The notes: generated by a model not told the origin, from the sequence alone. 64,000 bases of DNA from Aquimarina megaterium XH134 (GCF_000520975.1 NZ_JACB01000005.1:124001-188000); one strand, 5' to 3'; positions 42,204 through 52,406 are shown, counted from the first letter of the stretch. Program-made: numbers and translations.

Positions 42204-43139
42204 ATGCATATTCATAAGTTAATCTTGGTTTCTTCATTTGTATTAGCATTGTGTTTTTCTTGTAAAGATGAAAAAACACCAGAAGTTATAAAAAAGGAAG
42301 AAAAGCCTGCTGTAGAGGCAGTAGATAAAAAAGATCCTGTTACAACACTTTTGCAAAAGATGAACAATCAATATGAGAAAGCAAAACAGGATTTTCTTAC
42401 AGATTCAACCAATATAGATAATATCATTTGGTATGGAAGAAGAACTGCATATTTAGGGAAGTATAAAGAAGCTATAGAAATTTACTCTAATGGAATTAAA
42501 AAATACCCTAATGAAGCTCGGTTATACAGGCATAGAGGGCACCGTTATATTTCTATAAGAGAATTTGATAAAGCAATACATGATTTAGAGTTTGCAACAA
42601 CATTAATAAAAGGAAAGGAAAATACTATTGAGCCTGATGGGCTACCTAACGCTATGAATATCCCAGTAAGCAGCCTGCATGGGAACATATGGTACCACCT
42701 GGGATTGGCATATTACTTAAAAAACGATATGAAAAAAGCGTATCATGCCTACCTTAATTGTAGAAATTTAAAATCTAATGATGATAATACAGTCTCGAGT
42801 ACAAACTGGTTATATATGATCCAAAGAAGAATAGGAAACGAAGACAGGGCGAAGGAACTATTAGATTTGATAACGAATGATATGACGATTATCGAGAATA
42901 CCAGTTATTATAATCTGTGTAAATTCTATAAAAAGATAATTCCGATTGATTCATTACATACAGGAAAAGATGCACCTCAGGATGATGCAACTCGGTATGG
43001 GATTGCCAATTGGTTTTTTTATAATGGGAACAAAGAGAAAGCAAAAGTACACCTACAAGAAATCCTGAAAGGTAAATCACGAAACTCTTTTGGATATATT
43101 GCAGCAGAATCTGATTTTGCGAGATATTTTGGTGAGTAA
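42204..43139 (+). CDS. TPR-containing lipoprotein
   Basis: 311 residues with a lipoprotein signal (ILVSSFVLALCFSCKDEK). The mature protein has a charged linker, then at least three TPR-like helix pairs (NIIWYGRRTAYLGKYKEAIEIYSNGIKKYPN; ARLYRHRGHRYISIREFDKAIHDLEFA; GNIWYHLGLAYYLKNDMKKAYHAYLNC). Such proteins usually serve as protein-binding scaffolds in the cell envelope. Its 3' end converges with the PD40 gene, 34 bases apart. No family-specific function is recognised. Confidence 0.8.
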   Translation: MHIHKLILVSSFVLALCFSCKDEKTPEVIKKEEKPAVEAVDKKDPVTTLLQKMNNQYEKAKQDFLTDSTNIDNIIWYGRRTAYLGKYKEAIEIYSNGIKKYPNEARLYRHRGHRYISIREFDKAIHDLEFATTLIKGKENTIEPDGLPNAMNIPVSSLHGNIWYHLGLAYYLKNDMKKAYHAYLNCRNLKSNDDNTVSSTNWLYMIQRRIGNEDRAKELLDLITNDMTIIENTSYYNLCKFYKKIIPIDSLHTGKDAPQDDATRYGIANWFFYNGNKEKAKVHLQEILKGKSRNSFGYIAAESDFARYFGE

Positions 43140-43173
43140 GTCTCGTTTAGGTTTATTGTAATAGGAACAGATA

Positions 43174-44082
43174 TTAGTTTTGGTTTTTCTTCAATTCGGA
43201 TGCAATATTTACCCACTTTACAGACCAATTTTTCTCTATATGATCACCAGTTGCATAAAAGAGAAACTTATTATCGGGTGTTATATATGGGTTTCCTTGT
43301 CCAAGATTATTAATTTTTTCAGATAGTTTCTTTGTGTGTGTCCATTTACCATTTTTATCCATAAAACTTATGATTAAATCTAGCTGATTTCCAATAGAGG
43401 CAAAGATGATATAATCTTCTTTAGGAGAAATATAAGGAGTGCATTTTCCAACTTTTGCATACTGAGGAACTATAAGTTTTTGAGCATTTTGAAATTTGCC
43501 ATTTACAGCTTTAGATAAATAGATATCCATTTCACTATAATCTGAATTGCTTACATGAAAATAAAGTACTCCCGAGTCGGTGATAGAAGGGTGAGATGCT
43601 AACTTATCTCTCAGATTTGGGATATCTACATATTCTGGAGTACTCCATACATTATCTTTTTTTTCTGATTTCCAGATATGCCATGTAGATGCAACTCCCT
43701 CGATATTAACGGGTCTGGTAGAACTAAAATAAAGCGATTTTCCATCAGAAGAAAAACTCATTCCGTGATCATTATAATCACTGTTAAAAAATGCTTTTTT
43801 GGGGATAGCCCATTTTCCATTTATTTTTTGAATACTATAAATAGTAAATTGTTTAAAATTTTTATCAGAAATGGTATAATAATATTCTTCAAAGTTTGGC
43901 GAAAAGACACCTCTATGTATTATTTTATCGTTAGGAACCAGATCTTGTTTAAATACTATAGGAGTAGTAGTATCTGGAATTTGATCTACCAAAAACCTCA
44001 CTTTATGGTTTTCTATCGAATTTGAATTTTTGCAACTCAAAGCAGTTGTAATTATAAGTAGTATACTTAAAATTTGTTTCAT
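43174..44082 (-). CDS. PD40/TolB-like beta-propeller lipoprotein
   Basis: 302 residues from ATG 44080-44082 (MKQILSILLIITTALSCKNSN), which places the lipobox Cys at about residue 18; a start four codons earlier is possible. The mature part carries PD40-type repeats (FSPNFEEYYYTISDKNF; MSFSSDGKSLYFSSTRP; HPSITDSGVLYFHVSN; CTPYISPKEDYIIFASIG; NPYITPDNKFLFYATG) forming a beta-propeller. Probably a binding protein at the envelope with unknown partner. Confidence 0.82.
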   Translation of the reverse strand: MKQILSILLIITTALSCKNSNSIENHKVRFLVDQIPDTTTPIVFKQDLVPNDKIIHRGVFSPNFEEYYYTISDKNFKQFTIYSIQKINGKWAIPKKAFFNSDYNDHGMSFSSDGKSLYFSSTRPVNIEGVASTWHIWKSEKKDNVWSTPEYVDIPNLRDKLASHPSITDSGVLYFHVSNSDYSEMDIYLSKAVNGKFQNAQKLIVPQYAKVGKCTPYISPKEDYIIFASIGNQLDLIISFMDKNGKWTHTKKLSEKINNLGQGNPYITPDNKFLFYATGDHIEKNWSVKWVNIASELKKNQN

Positions 44083-44191
44083 GTTTTTAATCATGCAAAT
44101 AAGTTAAGAAATTATACGGCATCTTTAAAAAGCAAAATTCCAACCACATCAATATGGTTGGAATTTTAGATACAAATAATTATTTATGACC

Positions 44192-45310
44192 TTAGTTGTT
44201 CAACATCACTGGCATTACTAGCATGGTTACATGTTCTCCTTCGTCTAATCCATCGATTGGAGTAAGGATTCCTGCTCTATTTGGTAATGACATTTCTAGT
44301 TGTACTTCATCTGCGTTAAGGTTATTTAGCATTTCACTTAAAAAGCGAGAGTTAAAACCGATCTGCATATCATCACCTTGATAATCGCATGTTAAACGTT
44401 CTTCTGCTTTGTTAGAATAATCGATATCTTCTGCAGATATATTTAATTCTGCTCCTGCAATCTTTAATCTAATCTGATGAGTTGTTTTATTAGAGAAAAT
44501 AGAAACTCTACGTACAGAATTTAAAAACTGTGTGCGAGCTATCGTTAATTTATTAGGGTTCTCTTTTGGTATTACCGCTTCATAATTTGGGTATTTTCCA
44601 TCAATTAATCTACATATTAATTGTGTTTCATCAAAAGAGAATTTAGCATTAGATTCATTGTATTCTATCAATACTTCACTATCACTGCCTGCCAAAATTC
44701 CTTTGAGTAAGTTCAACGGTTTTTTAGGCATAATAAATTCTGCAGATTGAGAAGCTTTAATATCTTCTCGAGTATACTTAACCAATTTATGAGCGTCGGT
44801 AGCAACAAAAGTTAAGCCTTCTGTAGAGAATTGAAAAAACACACCACTCATTACTGGTCTTAAATCATCATTACCCGTTGCAAAAATAGTTTTGCTTACT
44901 GCAGTGGCTAAAATATCCCCTAGTAAATTGGTAGCACTAGGATCTTCTAATTCTACTGCTTTAGGAAATTCTTCGCCGTTAGCATAGGCCAGTGCATACT
45001 TACCATGATTAGAACTTATCTCTATTGTATTATTATCTGCGGCGACAAAAGTTAAAGGTTGCTCAGGAAAAGTTTTAAGCGTCTCTAACAATAATTTAGC
45101 TGGTACTGCAATAGTTCCCTGATCAGAAGATTCTACTTCTAACTTTGCAGACATAGTGGTCTCTAAATCAGAGGCAGAAACGGTTAGTGCATTATTGTCT
45201 AATTCGAACAAAAAGTTGTCTAAAATTGGTAACGTATTGCTATTACTAATTACCCCTCCTAATACCTGTAGTTGCTTAAGTAAGTAAGAACTGGATACTA
45301 TAAATTTCAT
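44192..45310 (-). CDS. dnaN: DNA polymerase III beta subunit (sliding clamp)
   Basis: 372 residues, the usual clamp length with three similar domains. Landmarks are MKFIVSSSYLLKQLQVLGGVISNSNTLPILDNFLF, FVATDAHKLVKY, LICRLIDGKYPNYEAVIP and the C-terminal VTMLVMPVMLNN that forms part of the peptide-binding cleft. The clamp encircles DNA and holds the replicative polymerase. It is not next to dnaA in this window. Converges on the PD40 gene, which lies 110 bases away on the same strand. Confidence 0.97.
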   Translation of the reverse strand: MKFIVSSSYLLKQLQVLGGVISNSNTLPILDNFLFELDNNALTVSASDLETTMSAKLEVESSDQGTIAVPAKLLLETLKTFPEQPLTFVAADNNTIEISSNHGKYALAYANGEEFPKAVELEDPSATNLLGDILATAVSKTIFATGNDDLRPVMSGVFFQFSTEGLTFVATDAHKLVKYTREDIKASQSAEFIMPKKPLNLLKGILAGSDSEVLIEYNESNAKFSFDETQLICRLIDGKYPNYEAVIPKENPNKLTIARTQFLNSVRRVSIFSNKTTHQIRLKIAGAELNISAEDIDYSNKAEERLTCDYQGDDMQIGFNSRFLSEMLNNLNADEVQLEMSLPNRAGILTPIDGLDEGEHVTMLVMPVMLNN

Positions 45311-45576
45311 CTGTTTTTTCTTTATTATTTTTTAGTTGTCAGATTTATGCTGATACCGATCAGTATGAAATTTGCCAATAATCATTTTAACTTATCTACG
45401 GTGAGGTATGTAAGAATCAATGTAGTTGGCATGACTTAATTTCATATATATGTGTGACTAATTACGTACAGTTTTACGCAAATATAATCGTAATCTATTT
45501 GGGATTTGGTATTGAGAAAACCATAGTTATTAACAAACCAAAGAGAGTTATTGACTATTTTATGAACTCAGGACAA

Positions 45577-46152
45577 TTAATTGGTATCATCTTTCATAAG
45601 CTTATCTGTATAATGTGCTTTATGCTTGGGTGTAGCAAAGCGTTTTTGGTTATAAGCTATAGATTTTCCTTTTGGGATAGATAAACTTTGCCATTCTTCA
45701 CCGACAATCATTTTTCCTATACATACGATTTGTCCTATATGATATGAATAATGTGCCAATTGTCTATTGATTGCCTCAGTAATACTATGTTCTATGTTAC
45801 GTATATAAATAGGTTGGTTAAAATTATCTTGATTAATACTTTCTAATGCTTCAAAAAGGCATTGCCATCCATCGTTCCATTTATTTAGAAGGTCTTCTTT
45901 AGATGCAATATCGTTTTCAAATTCTGCATCACGTTGCCTCCAATCTTTTTCCCCATCGGTAGTTAAAAAATCTGTCCACCTGGATTTCATATTACCCCAA
46001 AGATGCTTTACAATAATTGCTATACTATTACTCTCGTTATTATATTGCCAAAAAAGCTTCTCTTCTGGAATTTGATCTATTGTTTTTTCCCCCAGAGATT
46101 TATAATAAGCAAACTGTTTTTGTATTCCTTCTAGATATTCAGATGATTTCAT
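45577..46152 (-). CDS. DinB/DUF1572-like protein
   Basis: 191 residues of the DinB four-helix bundle superfamily, closest to DUF1572: an N-terminal YLEGIQKQFAYYKSLGEKTIDQI helix, SIAIIVKHLWGNMKSRWTDFLTTDGEKDWRQRD, and REL-type metal-site helix with HYSYHIGQIVCIGKMI. Histidines in KHLWGN and HYSYHIGQ are the probable metal ligands. Related proteins include bacillithiol transferases; the substrate here is unknown. It is the only gene on its transcript. Confidence 0.85.
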   Translation of the reverse strand: MKSSEYLEGIQKQFAYYKSLGEKTIDQIPEEKLFWQYNNESNSIAIIVKHLWGNMKSRWTDFLTTDGEKDWRQRDAEFENDIASKEDLLNKWNDGWQCLFEALESINQDNFNQPIYIRNIEHSITEAINRQLAHYSYHIGQIVCIGKMIVGEEWQSLSIPKGKSIAYNQKRFATPKHKAHYTDKLMKDDTN

Positions 46153-46460
46153 TGTTGTATACTTTTACTTTAAAGATAGAACTTTAAATTAATACTTGAT
46201 TTTTAATTGTTCGAAACCAGAGTATTGGGATTCGAGTTAATTACGAGTAAGATATTCTGTGTAGGTATTTTAGACAGAAGAATATAATACATATAACCTT
46301 GTTTGTAATTGTAAATAACATCATTTTTTGTGATGCTTAATTTCTCTTACTATAGAGATAGATAATAGGAATAAAAGTTAATTCCTTATTTTTAAGGATA
46401 CTATTGATCTTTTTGAAGAGAAAATACTATAAAGTCCCATAAAAATATTTACTATACCAT
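46153..46460. other. Divergent region before the TPR histidine kinase
   Basis: A 308-base AT-rich non-coding stretch between divergent genes. A weak hairpin (CATCA with TGATG near 46320-46340) is present. No consensus promoter or RNA was identified. Confidence 0.5.
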
Positions 46461-48401
46461 ATGATAATATTTTCAAAACCTACACTTGTATTTATTTTGT
46501 TGATGATATGCAGTATTGCAAAAGCCCAGACAAATGAAAAAGAGGATATAAAGATTGCCAAAAAGGATAGCATACTGCTTGAACATGCCAGAAGTTTTAT
46601 GAAGGCAGAAAACCAGGATCGGGAAAAAGCCTTTAGTATAAGTCATGAGGTATTAAAAAGAACTAAAAGTGAAAGTAATACAGTTTTGGCGCATTATGTT
46701 TTGGCAAATTATCATTATTACAAATATGCTACAGATTCTTCGCTGGTATATGCAAAAAAAGCTATTGGGTTGATAGAGGGTAAAGAAGATTCTGTATCTC
46801 TAAACCGATTATCATATTTTTATTTACTTCTTTCGAATGCATCTAGAGATAAAAACTTAATCGAAGAAAGTAAAAAATGGGCTTTAAAAGGTATTGAAAT
46901 TGTTCAAAAAACTAAAGATTCTGATACTAAGGATAAGTTAGTTATAAGTTTGGCAATGAATTATAAGCTTAACGGTGATTATACAAAATCTTTAGAACTT
47001 TTAACATCTACTGTTGTAGATAAAGAAGATCCGAACTATTGTGAAGGTGTTGCTTTGTGCTATATGGAGTTAGGGAACTATGAAAAAGCATTATTTTATC
47101 ATAAAAAGGCACTGAAGCGTCGTAAAACAATAGGTAATAATAGAAATATAGCGGTTACTTTATTGAATATTGGTGTAGTGTATTTAAATATGTACGAAGA
47201 CGATAAAGCTTTCATTTATTTTAATAAATCATTACCTATTGCGAGAGAATATAATTACCCTTTAATTATCCTGAATAATATACTTAATATTTGCGAAATT
47301 TATCGAGAGAAGAAGGATTTTAGAAATGCGAAAAAAGGGTATAATGAGGTATTAGAAATAGCCAAAAAATCAGGATATCTTAAGCAACAATTATATGTAT
47401 ATCAAAGTTTGAAAAATATAGCTTTAGAAGAAAAAAACTACAAAGAAGCTTTAGAGAATACAGAGAAAAAGATTCAAATACAAGATTCTATAAAAAAACT
47501 ACAAAAAGATAAGGAAGTAGCTAAGCTGGAAATAGAATATGAGACATTAAAGAAAGAAAAAGAAATAACAATTTTAAAAAAGAATCAAGAACTTAAAGTT
47601 TTAGAAATAGAAAGACAACAATTTCAGAAACAAACACTTACATATGCGTTTGTTGTAATCTTGATACCTCTGGCGGGTTTACTTTTCCTATATTATCAAA
47701 AATTAAAAAGTCAAAACTTATTGCATAAAAAAGAAAAAGAAATAGGAGAACAAAAGATAGAAGCTTTAATAAGAGACCAGGAGTTAAAATTGATCAAAAC
47801 CTCGATTAGTATTCAGGATAAAGAAAGAAACCGTATTGCTCAAGAGCTTCATGACAGGATAGGGGGGAATCTGGCAGCAATAAAGCTTCAGTTTGGTTTG
47901 GCCAAAGAAAACTTAAGAAAAATGGATGCTATTTATCAGCAGATTGATGATACTTATAAGCAAGTTAGGACACTATCTCATGATCTTATTCCTAAAAAAT
48001 TTAGACATAATAACTTTATACAGTTGTTAAAGGAGTATATGCAAAATATTGGAAATGCGAGTAAATTAAGTATTCATATTTCAACTTATTCAGAAAATAA
48101 AATTAATGAAATAGATCATTCATTTCATAATGAATTATTCTCTGTTTTTCAGGAACTCATTACAAACACCATAAAACATGCTAATGCCCGTAAAGTTGAA
48201 ATTCAAATCGATCTTATAGACAACTATATTCATATTATTTTTGAAGACAATGGTAAAGGGTTTGATACCTCTGTTACATCTTTAGGTATTGGATTAACAA
48301 ATATAGAAAGTCGGATACAAAAATTATCAGGTGTAATGCATGTCGATTCGCGTCTTAAAAGAGGAACTATTATTACTATTGAAATACCAATACTGCAATA
48401 A
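46461..48401 (+). CDS. TPR-containing sensor histidine kinase (HisKA_3 type)
   Basis: 646 residues. A signal peptide (IFILLMICSIAKA) is followed by about six TPR units in the periplasm (residues 25-345), a coiled-coil stretch, a membrane helix (LTYAFVVILIPLAGLLFLYY, about 394-413), a second coiled-coil, and a HisKA_3 dimerisation helix with His464 in RIAQELHDRIGGNLAAIK. It ends with a HATPase_c domain (NTIKHANARKVEIQI; FEDNGKGFD; LGIGLTNIESRI). Kinases of this kind pair with LuxR/NarL-type regulators; none lies next to it. The TPRs probably sense or bind a peptide or protein. Confidence 0.92.
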   Translation: MIIFSKPTLVFILLMICSIAKAQTNEKEDIKIAKKDSILLEHARSFMKAENQDREKAFSISHEVLKRTKSESNTVLAHYVLANYHYYKYATDSSLVYAKKAIGLIEGKEDSVSLNRLSYFYLLLSNASRDKNLIEESKKWALKGIEIVQKTKDSDTKDKLVISLAMNYKLNGDYTKSLELLTSTVVDKEDPNYCEGVALCYMELGNYEKALFYHKKALKRRKTIGNNRNIAVTLLNIGVVYLNMYEDDKAFIYFNKSLPIAREYNYPLIILNNILNICEIYREKKDFRNAKKGYNEVLEIAKKSGYLKQQLYVYQSLKNIALEEKNYKEALENTEKKIQIQDSIKKLQKDKEVAKLEIEYETLKKEKEITILKKNQELKVLEIERQQFQKQTLTYAFVVILIPLAGLLFLYYQKLKSQNLLHKKEKEIGEQKIEALIRDQELKLIKTSISIQDKERNRIAQELHDRIGGNLAAIKLQFGLAKENLRKMDAIYQQIDDTYKQVRTLSHDLIPKKFRHNNFIQLLKEYMQNIGNASKLSIHISTYSENKINEIDHSFHNELFSVFQELITNTIKHANARKVEIQIDLIDNYIHIIFEDNGKGFDTSVTSLGIGLTNIESRIQKLSGVMHVDSRLKRGTIITIEIPILQ

Positions 48402-48454
48402 ATATTTTGGCACCATGTCCGAGGGTAATCGCCAGGATAAATATAAGGAGAGGT

Positions 48455-49486
48455 CTAAAACAACATTTTTCGTTTTCGAACTAATAGCCAAATGACTACA
48501 GGAGCACCTATTAATGAAGTAATAGCATTAATAGGAAGTGTATATTCGCTAGATGGTAACTGTGCAATACTATCACACACCAGCATAATGATACTACCTA
48601 ATAATATTACGGCAGGAATTAATGTTTTATGATCTGAGGTATGAAATAATTGTCTTGTAAGATGAGGAACAGCTAAACCAATAAATGCTATTGGTCCGGT
48701 AAAAGCAGTAATGCTACCAGCCAATAATCCCGTAGCAACAATAATTAGAAAACGACTTGTCTTGATATTTAATCCAAGACTACGAGCATAGTTTTCTCCC
48801 AATAGTAATGTGTTTAAAGGTTTTATGGCCAGTATGGATAACAGCATTCCTAATACTACTACTACAGAAAATATAAGCACATCGTACCAGGATAAATTAC
48901 CTAAGCTCCCAAATCCCCAAAAGATATATCGTTGTAATTGATCTGCAGGAGCAAAATAGGCCAATACGCTTACTACAGCAGCTGTAATGCTTCCGAACAT
49001 AAGCCCGATAATAAGTATTGCCATTGTATCTCTAACTCTAATAGAAACGAGCATCACAGCAAATAATACAAGTATACTGCCCAAGCTGGCAGCAATAACC
49101 AATCCCCATTTTGAAATTAAAAAAGTAGATACAGCGACTCCTGTAAATGCGCTTCCTAATATAAGTAGTGCTACTCCCAGACTTGCTCCAGAACTTATAC
49201 CCAGTACAAAGGGGCCTGCCAATGGATTTCTAAACAAGGTTTGCATTAGTAATCCAGAAACTCCAAGCCCACTACCTACAATTATGGCAGTAATCGCTTT
49301 TGGTAATCGATAATCGATAATGATATGTCTCCAGGCTTCTTTTTCTACTGTTCCGCCTACCAGACTACTTAGCGTATCTAACCACGGAATAAATACCGAA
49401 CCTAAACTTATATTTGCAGCAAAACAAATGAATAGAAGTATGACAATACTTATAAAAACACGTTTATATGATTTGGTTGGGGTCAA
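48455..49486 (-). CDS. btuC: Cobalamin ABC transporter permease (BtuC-like)
   Basis: 343 residues of the FecCD/BtuC permease family with about ten hydrophobic helices. Diagnostic sequences are the PKAITAIIVGSGLGVSGLLMQTLFRNPLAGPFVLGISSGASLG stretch (L-loop entry) and GLLAGSITAFTGPIAFIGLAVPHLTRQLF, the coupling helix that contacts the ATPase. It carries corrinoid across the inner membrane with the binding protein encoded just upstream. No ATPase gene follows in this operon. Family alone could also mean haem or siderophore; the surrounding cob genes favour corrinoid. Confidence 0.9.
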   Translation of the reverse strand: MTPTKSYKRVFISIVILLFICFAANISLGSVFIPWLDTLSSLVGGTVEKEAWRHIIIDYRLPKAITAIIVGSGLGVSGLLMQTLFRNPLAGPFVLGISSGASLGVALLILGSAFTGVAVSTFLISKWGLVIAASLGSILVLFAVMLVSIRVRDTMAILIIGLMFGSITAAVVSVLAYFAPADQLQRYIFWGFGSLGNLSWYDVLIFSVVVVLGMLLSILAIKPLNTLLLGENYARSLGLNIKTSRFLIIVATGLLAGSITAFTGPIAFIGLAVPHLTRQLFHTSDHKTLIPAVILLGSIIMLVCDSIAQLPSSEYTLPINAITSLIGAPVVIWLLVRKRKMLF

Positions 49487-50626
49487 TTAGTTTAGTTTTT
49501 CGAAAAAAAAGGGTTCATAATCGATTAACAATTCTGGATGAGCAATTTTAATGATATCTTTTAAAATTAAGTCTGGCCGCATAGGTCCTAATTCATAATA
49601 TACTAACCCTCCTTTTGAACCCATCTTTAATGTTGAAGAATATACGGCTTTATTTTTAAAGGCATCGAATAAAGTATACCGATGATTTTTTTCTTTTAGT
49701 TCGTCGAGTGATTTAGAATTTCCAGATCCTATCCAAAGCTCTGCATTTTGAGCTTTTTCAAGTACACTTTCAAAACTTAATGTCAGGCTTCCTGTTTGTG
49801 AATTGTCTGCCCATAAATATGTAGTATTTGCATCTTTTAAAAATTTGGCAACAAAGCTGTTTCCGCCAGGAACATGCCATACATCCTTAAACATATTACC
49901 CGATAATACTGTTGGAGAAGAAGTTGTATTTTTGGCCAAAGTAGTTGCTTGGTTGTATTCTTTTTTAATATTTTGAAAGATATCTTCTGCCATTTTTTCT
50001 TTACCAAAGAAAGCTGCCATAAACTTTATCCATTCTGCCCTACCTAGGGGGTGTTCTTCTAACCAGGAACCATTAATTACCACAGGAATTCCGGTTTTTT
50101 GTATTAGATCATAAGCTTTTGTATCTCCAGAGGAAGAAAACCCAACAACTAATTCGGGAGAAAGCTCAAGAACAACTTCTGTGTTTAAATTCCATTCCTC
50201 ACCAAGTTCTTTAATCGCACCATTGTTAATCAAAGCTCGTGTTTTCTCAGAAGAGATATAATCTGTATGAGGAAATCCTACTAACTTCTCTTCAAGATTC
50301 ATATACTCCAACATTGGAATATCTGTGGTAGAAGTCACAACGACTCTTTCTACAGGTACTTCAATAAATATTGCATTTGGAGATTTAAATGGTTTTTCTG
50401 TTCCCTTTGGGTGTAAAATATAGGTAAGCTCTTCTTTTGCATCTGGCCAGGGTGTTGAAACCTTAATCTCTTTATAATTTTCTTGGTTTTTAATAGTAAA
50501 CCCCGAAGCGTACTCAATATTTTGAGGAGCCAGATACATCACAGTGAGTGGAGTTGTATCTTTTGGTGTTTTCTTACAAGAAGAACTTAATAAGAATAGT
50601 AAAGAAATGATAAATATAGTACGCAT
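49487..50626 (-). CDS. btuF: Corrinoid-binding lipoprotein (BtuF-like)
   Basis: About 379 residues from the internal Met at 50624-50626 (MRTIFIISLLFLLSSSCKK), which gives a clean lipobox; the preceding two Met codons are possible starts. The fold is the class III periplasmic binding protein type: RVVVTSTTDIPMLEYMNLEEKLVGFP, VLELSPELVVGFSS, KTGIPVVINGSWLEEHPLGRAEWIKFMAAFFGKE, and a later SVLEKAQNAELWIGSG. It would deliver corrinoid to the permease encoded next to it (the two genes are directly adjacent). Confidence 0.87.
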   Translation of the reverse strand: MRTIFIISLLFLLSSSCKKTPKDTTPLTVMYLAPQNIEYASGFTIKNQENYKEIKVSTPWPDAKEELTYILHPKGTEKPFKSPNAIFIEVPVERVVVTSTTDIPMLEYMNLEEKLVGFPHTDYISSEKTRALINNGAIKELGEEWNLNTEVVLELSPELVVGFSSSGDTKAYDLIQKTGIPVVINGSWLEEHPLGRAEWIKFMAAFFGKEKMAEDIFQNIKKEYNQATTLAKNTTSSPTVLSGNMFKDVWHVPGGNSFVAKFLKDANTTYLWADNSQTGSLTLSFESVLEKAQNAELWIGSGNSKSLDELKEKNHRYTLFDAFKNKAVYSSTLKMGSKGGLVYYELGPMRPDLILKDIIKIAHPELLIDYEPFFFEKLN

Positions 50627-50767
50627 GAGCATCATTTTTTTGTAAAAATAGTAAATCAGAATAAGTTTAATCCCGAAATGATTTTAAACCCGTATGCCGT
50701 AATAGAAAATCTGTTACAGCATATTAAATTAAGACTAGATTATTTTTTCTACTAAAATTTTATCAGA

Positions 50768-51286
50768 TTAGATGTTAAATACTTCTCCGTATGCAATCTT
50801 GATACTAAAAGAGTCTTTAAGCTCTATTTGTTGTAGCTTAGCAAGCAATGCCCTCATAGGTCCTGCATGTGTTATTACCACAATTTTTTCTTCAGAAATA
50901 TGATCCAGGGAGGTATAAAAATCCAAAATACGTTCTTGTAGCTTGATATATGACTCTCCATTTGGGACTTGCACATTTACAAAATCGTTCATCCAGGGAT
51001 CTATTTCTGAACTATGTATAGCATCCCAAGGCTGTAACTCCCAATCTCCAAAATTTAGCTCTTTAAGTCGATGATCGTAGATGATTTCTTTTTTGAATGT
51101 TTGAGCTAATAGTTTACACCGCTGTAATGGACTGCTATATATAGTAGTAATTTCATGAACAGGAATAGATTGATGTATTTTTTCTACTTCGGCAGTAAAG
51201 GTATTTGTAATTCCTATATCACTTTGTCCGTAGCAAATTCCTTTTTCGATATTTGGGGTGGTATGTCTTACCAGATAAATTTCCAT
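50768..51286 (-). CDS. cobC: Alpha-ribazole phosphatase (CobC)
   Basis: 172 residues of the histidine-phosphatase superfamily from ATG 51284-51286 (MEIYLVRHTTPNIEKG). A frame 28 codons longer exists but overlaps cobS by more than 100 bases and its extra part is low-quality; the chosen start overlaps cobS by 19 bases. The RHT motif at the N-terminus carries the phospho-histidine; IYSSPLQRC, KELNFGDWEL and VVITHAGPMRALLA complete the active site. It removes the phosphate of alpha-ribazole phosphate or adenosylcobalamin phosphate in the last step of B12 assembly. Confidence 0.93.
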   Translation of the reverse strand: MEIYLVRHTTPNIEKGICYGQSDIGITNTFTAEVEKIHQSIPVHEITTIYSSPLQRCKLLAQTFKKEIIYDHRLKELNFGDWELQPWDAIHSSEIDPWMNDFVNVQVPNGESYIKLQERILDFYTSLDHISEEKIVVITHAGPMRALLAKLQQIELKDSFSIKIAYGEVFNI

Positions 51287-52032
51287 AATGCTACGCTCGT
51301 AAGATAAAATACAATTTCGCTCAGTTGTTGTACGGCACCTGCACAATCTCCTGTTTGACCACCAATCCATTTTTTGAATTTGGCTGCTAAGAACATTTTT
51401 GACAGGTACATTGGGATTAAGGTAAGAAATATCATGGGATTTTTGAAGAAAAATAAAGGAGCAATACCAAATATACCACTTACTAATAATGAATGTATAC
51501 TCATGCTTTTTGCTGCTGGTTTGGCCTTACTGTTCTCTGTATCTCTTACATAAGGATGCGTAAAGATTAAGGTGGTAGCAATAAAACGGCTTAGGGCATG
51601 TCCAGAAATTAATAGGAATGGGATGTAATACGTTTCTATTTCTCTTAATGCTGCAAATTTTATGCTTAGCATTAACAATAACCCAATAGTACCATAAGTG
51701 CCTAAACGAGAGTCTTTCATGATCAAAAGAATCTTATCTTTGGTCCACCCGCCACCAAATCCATCACATACATCTGCAAATCCATCTTCATGAAATGCAC
51801 CTGTAGCATAAATGGTAGAAAACATAGATAGAATCACTGAAATTTCTACCGAAAAAATAAAAGAAGCTCCATAAAAAACAATAGCACCAATACTTCCGAC
51901 AATGATTCCCACGAGAGGAAAGTACTTGGAGCTAAGATGTAAATATTCTGGGTCATGACTTACCCATTTTGGGCAAGGAATACGGGTAAAAAACATCAAT
52001 GCAGTAAAAAAGATGTGAATTTCCTTTTTCAT
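51268..52032 (-). CDS. cobS: Adenosylcobinamide-GDP ribazoletransferase (CobS)
   Basis: 254 residues of an integral membrane enzyme with about seven helices. The N-terminal MKKEIHIFFTALMFFTRIPCPKW and the acidic EDGFADVCDGFGGGWTKDKIL motif are typical; the motif binds the magnesium and GDP-cobinamide. It joins adenosylcobinamide-GDP with alpha-ribazole phosphate. It overlaps the small membrane protein gene upstream by 4 bases (ATGA). Confidence 0.95.
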   Translation of the reverse strand: MKKEIHIFFTALMFFTRIPCPKWVSHDPEYLHLSSKYFPLVGIIVGSIGAIVFYGASFIFSVEISVILSMFSTIYATGAFHEDGFADVCDGFGGGWTKDKILLIMKDSRLGTYGTIGLLLMLSIKFAALREIETYYIPFLLISGHALSRFIATTLIFTHPYVRDTENSKAKPAAKSMSIHSLLVSGIFGIAPLFFFKNPMIFLTLIPMYLSKMFLAAKFKKWIGGQTGDCAGAVQQLSEIVFYLTSVALWKFIW

Positions 52033-52406
52033 AAATCGTATGTTTCTTCTATCATTTTTGTAGAGATGGTAACTTTTTTAGCATGAAAATTGGTGTTAAT
52101 AGCAGAATTTTTCTGCAGATATTTAGAAAATGGTATACATGCTAAAATAATGAGAACAATTGAAAATACGATACCTAAAATCCCTATTTTATTTTTTTTA
52201 AGAGCAGAAATAACTCCTAAATATAAACTTAATAATCCTATACAAAGAGTAGTAATTTTATATAGCTTGCTAAGAATTTGTGTTGTAGGAGCAATTTCTG
52301 TATTCTCTTCTATTCCTAAAAATGCATGATGTCCCGATAGATTAATTTTATACATGAAATAAAAACCTATGCATGCGATAATAACAGATAACACACCTCT
52401 TTTCAT
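52029..52406 (-). CDS. Unidentified membrane protein in the cobalamin operon
   Basis: 125 residues with an N-terminal helix (VLSVIIACIGFYFMYKI), two more hydrophobic helices (about 48-68 and 75-95) and a polar C-terminal tail. It sits between cobT and cobS and overlaps cobS by four bases, so its production is coupled to cobS. I do not recognise a family. It could aid CobS membrane assembly or corrinoid transport, but nothing in the sequence establishes this. Confidence 0.75.
   Translation of the reverse strand: MKRGVLSVIIACIGFYFMYKINLSGHHAFLGIEENTEIAPTTQILSKLYKITTLCIGLLSLYLGVISALKKNKIGILGIVFSIVLIILACIPFSKYLQKNSAINTNFHAKKVTISTKMIEETYDL

Noticed and set aside
45454-45684. Plus-strand open frame before the DinB-like gene
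   Set aside because: It overlaps the C-terminal codons of the minus-strand DinB-like gene and its N-terminal part lies in intergenic sequence.
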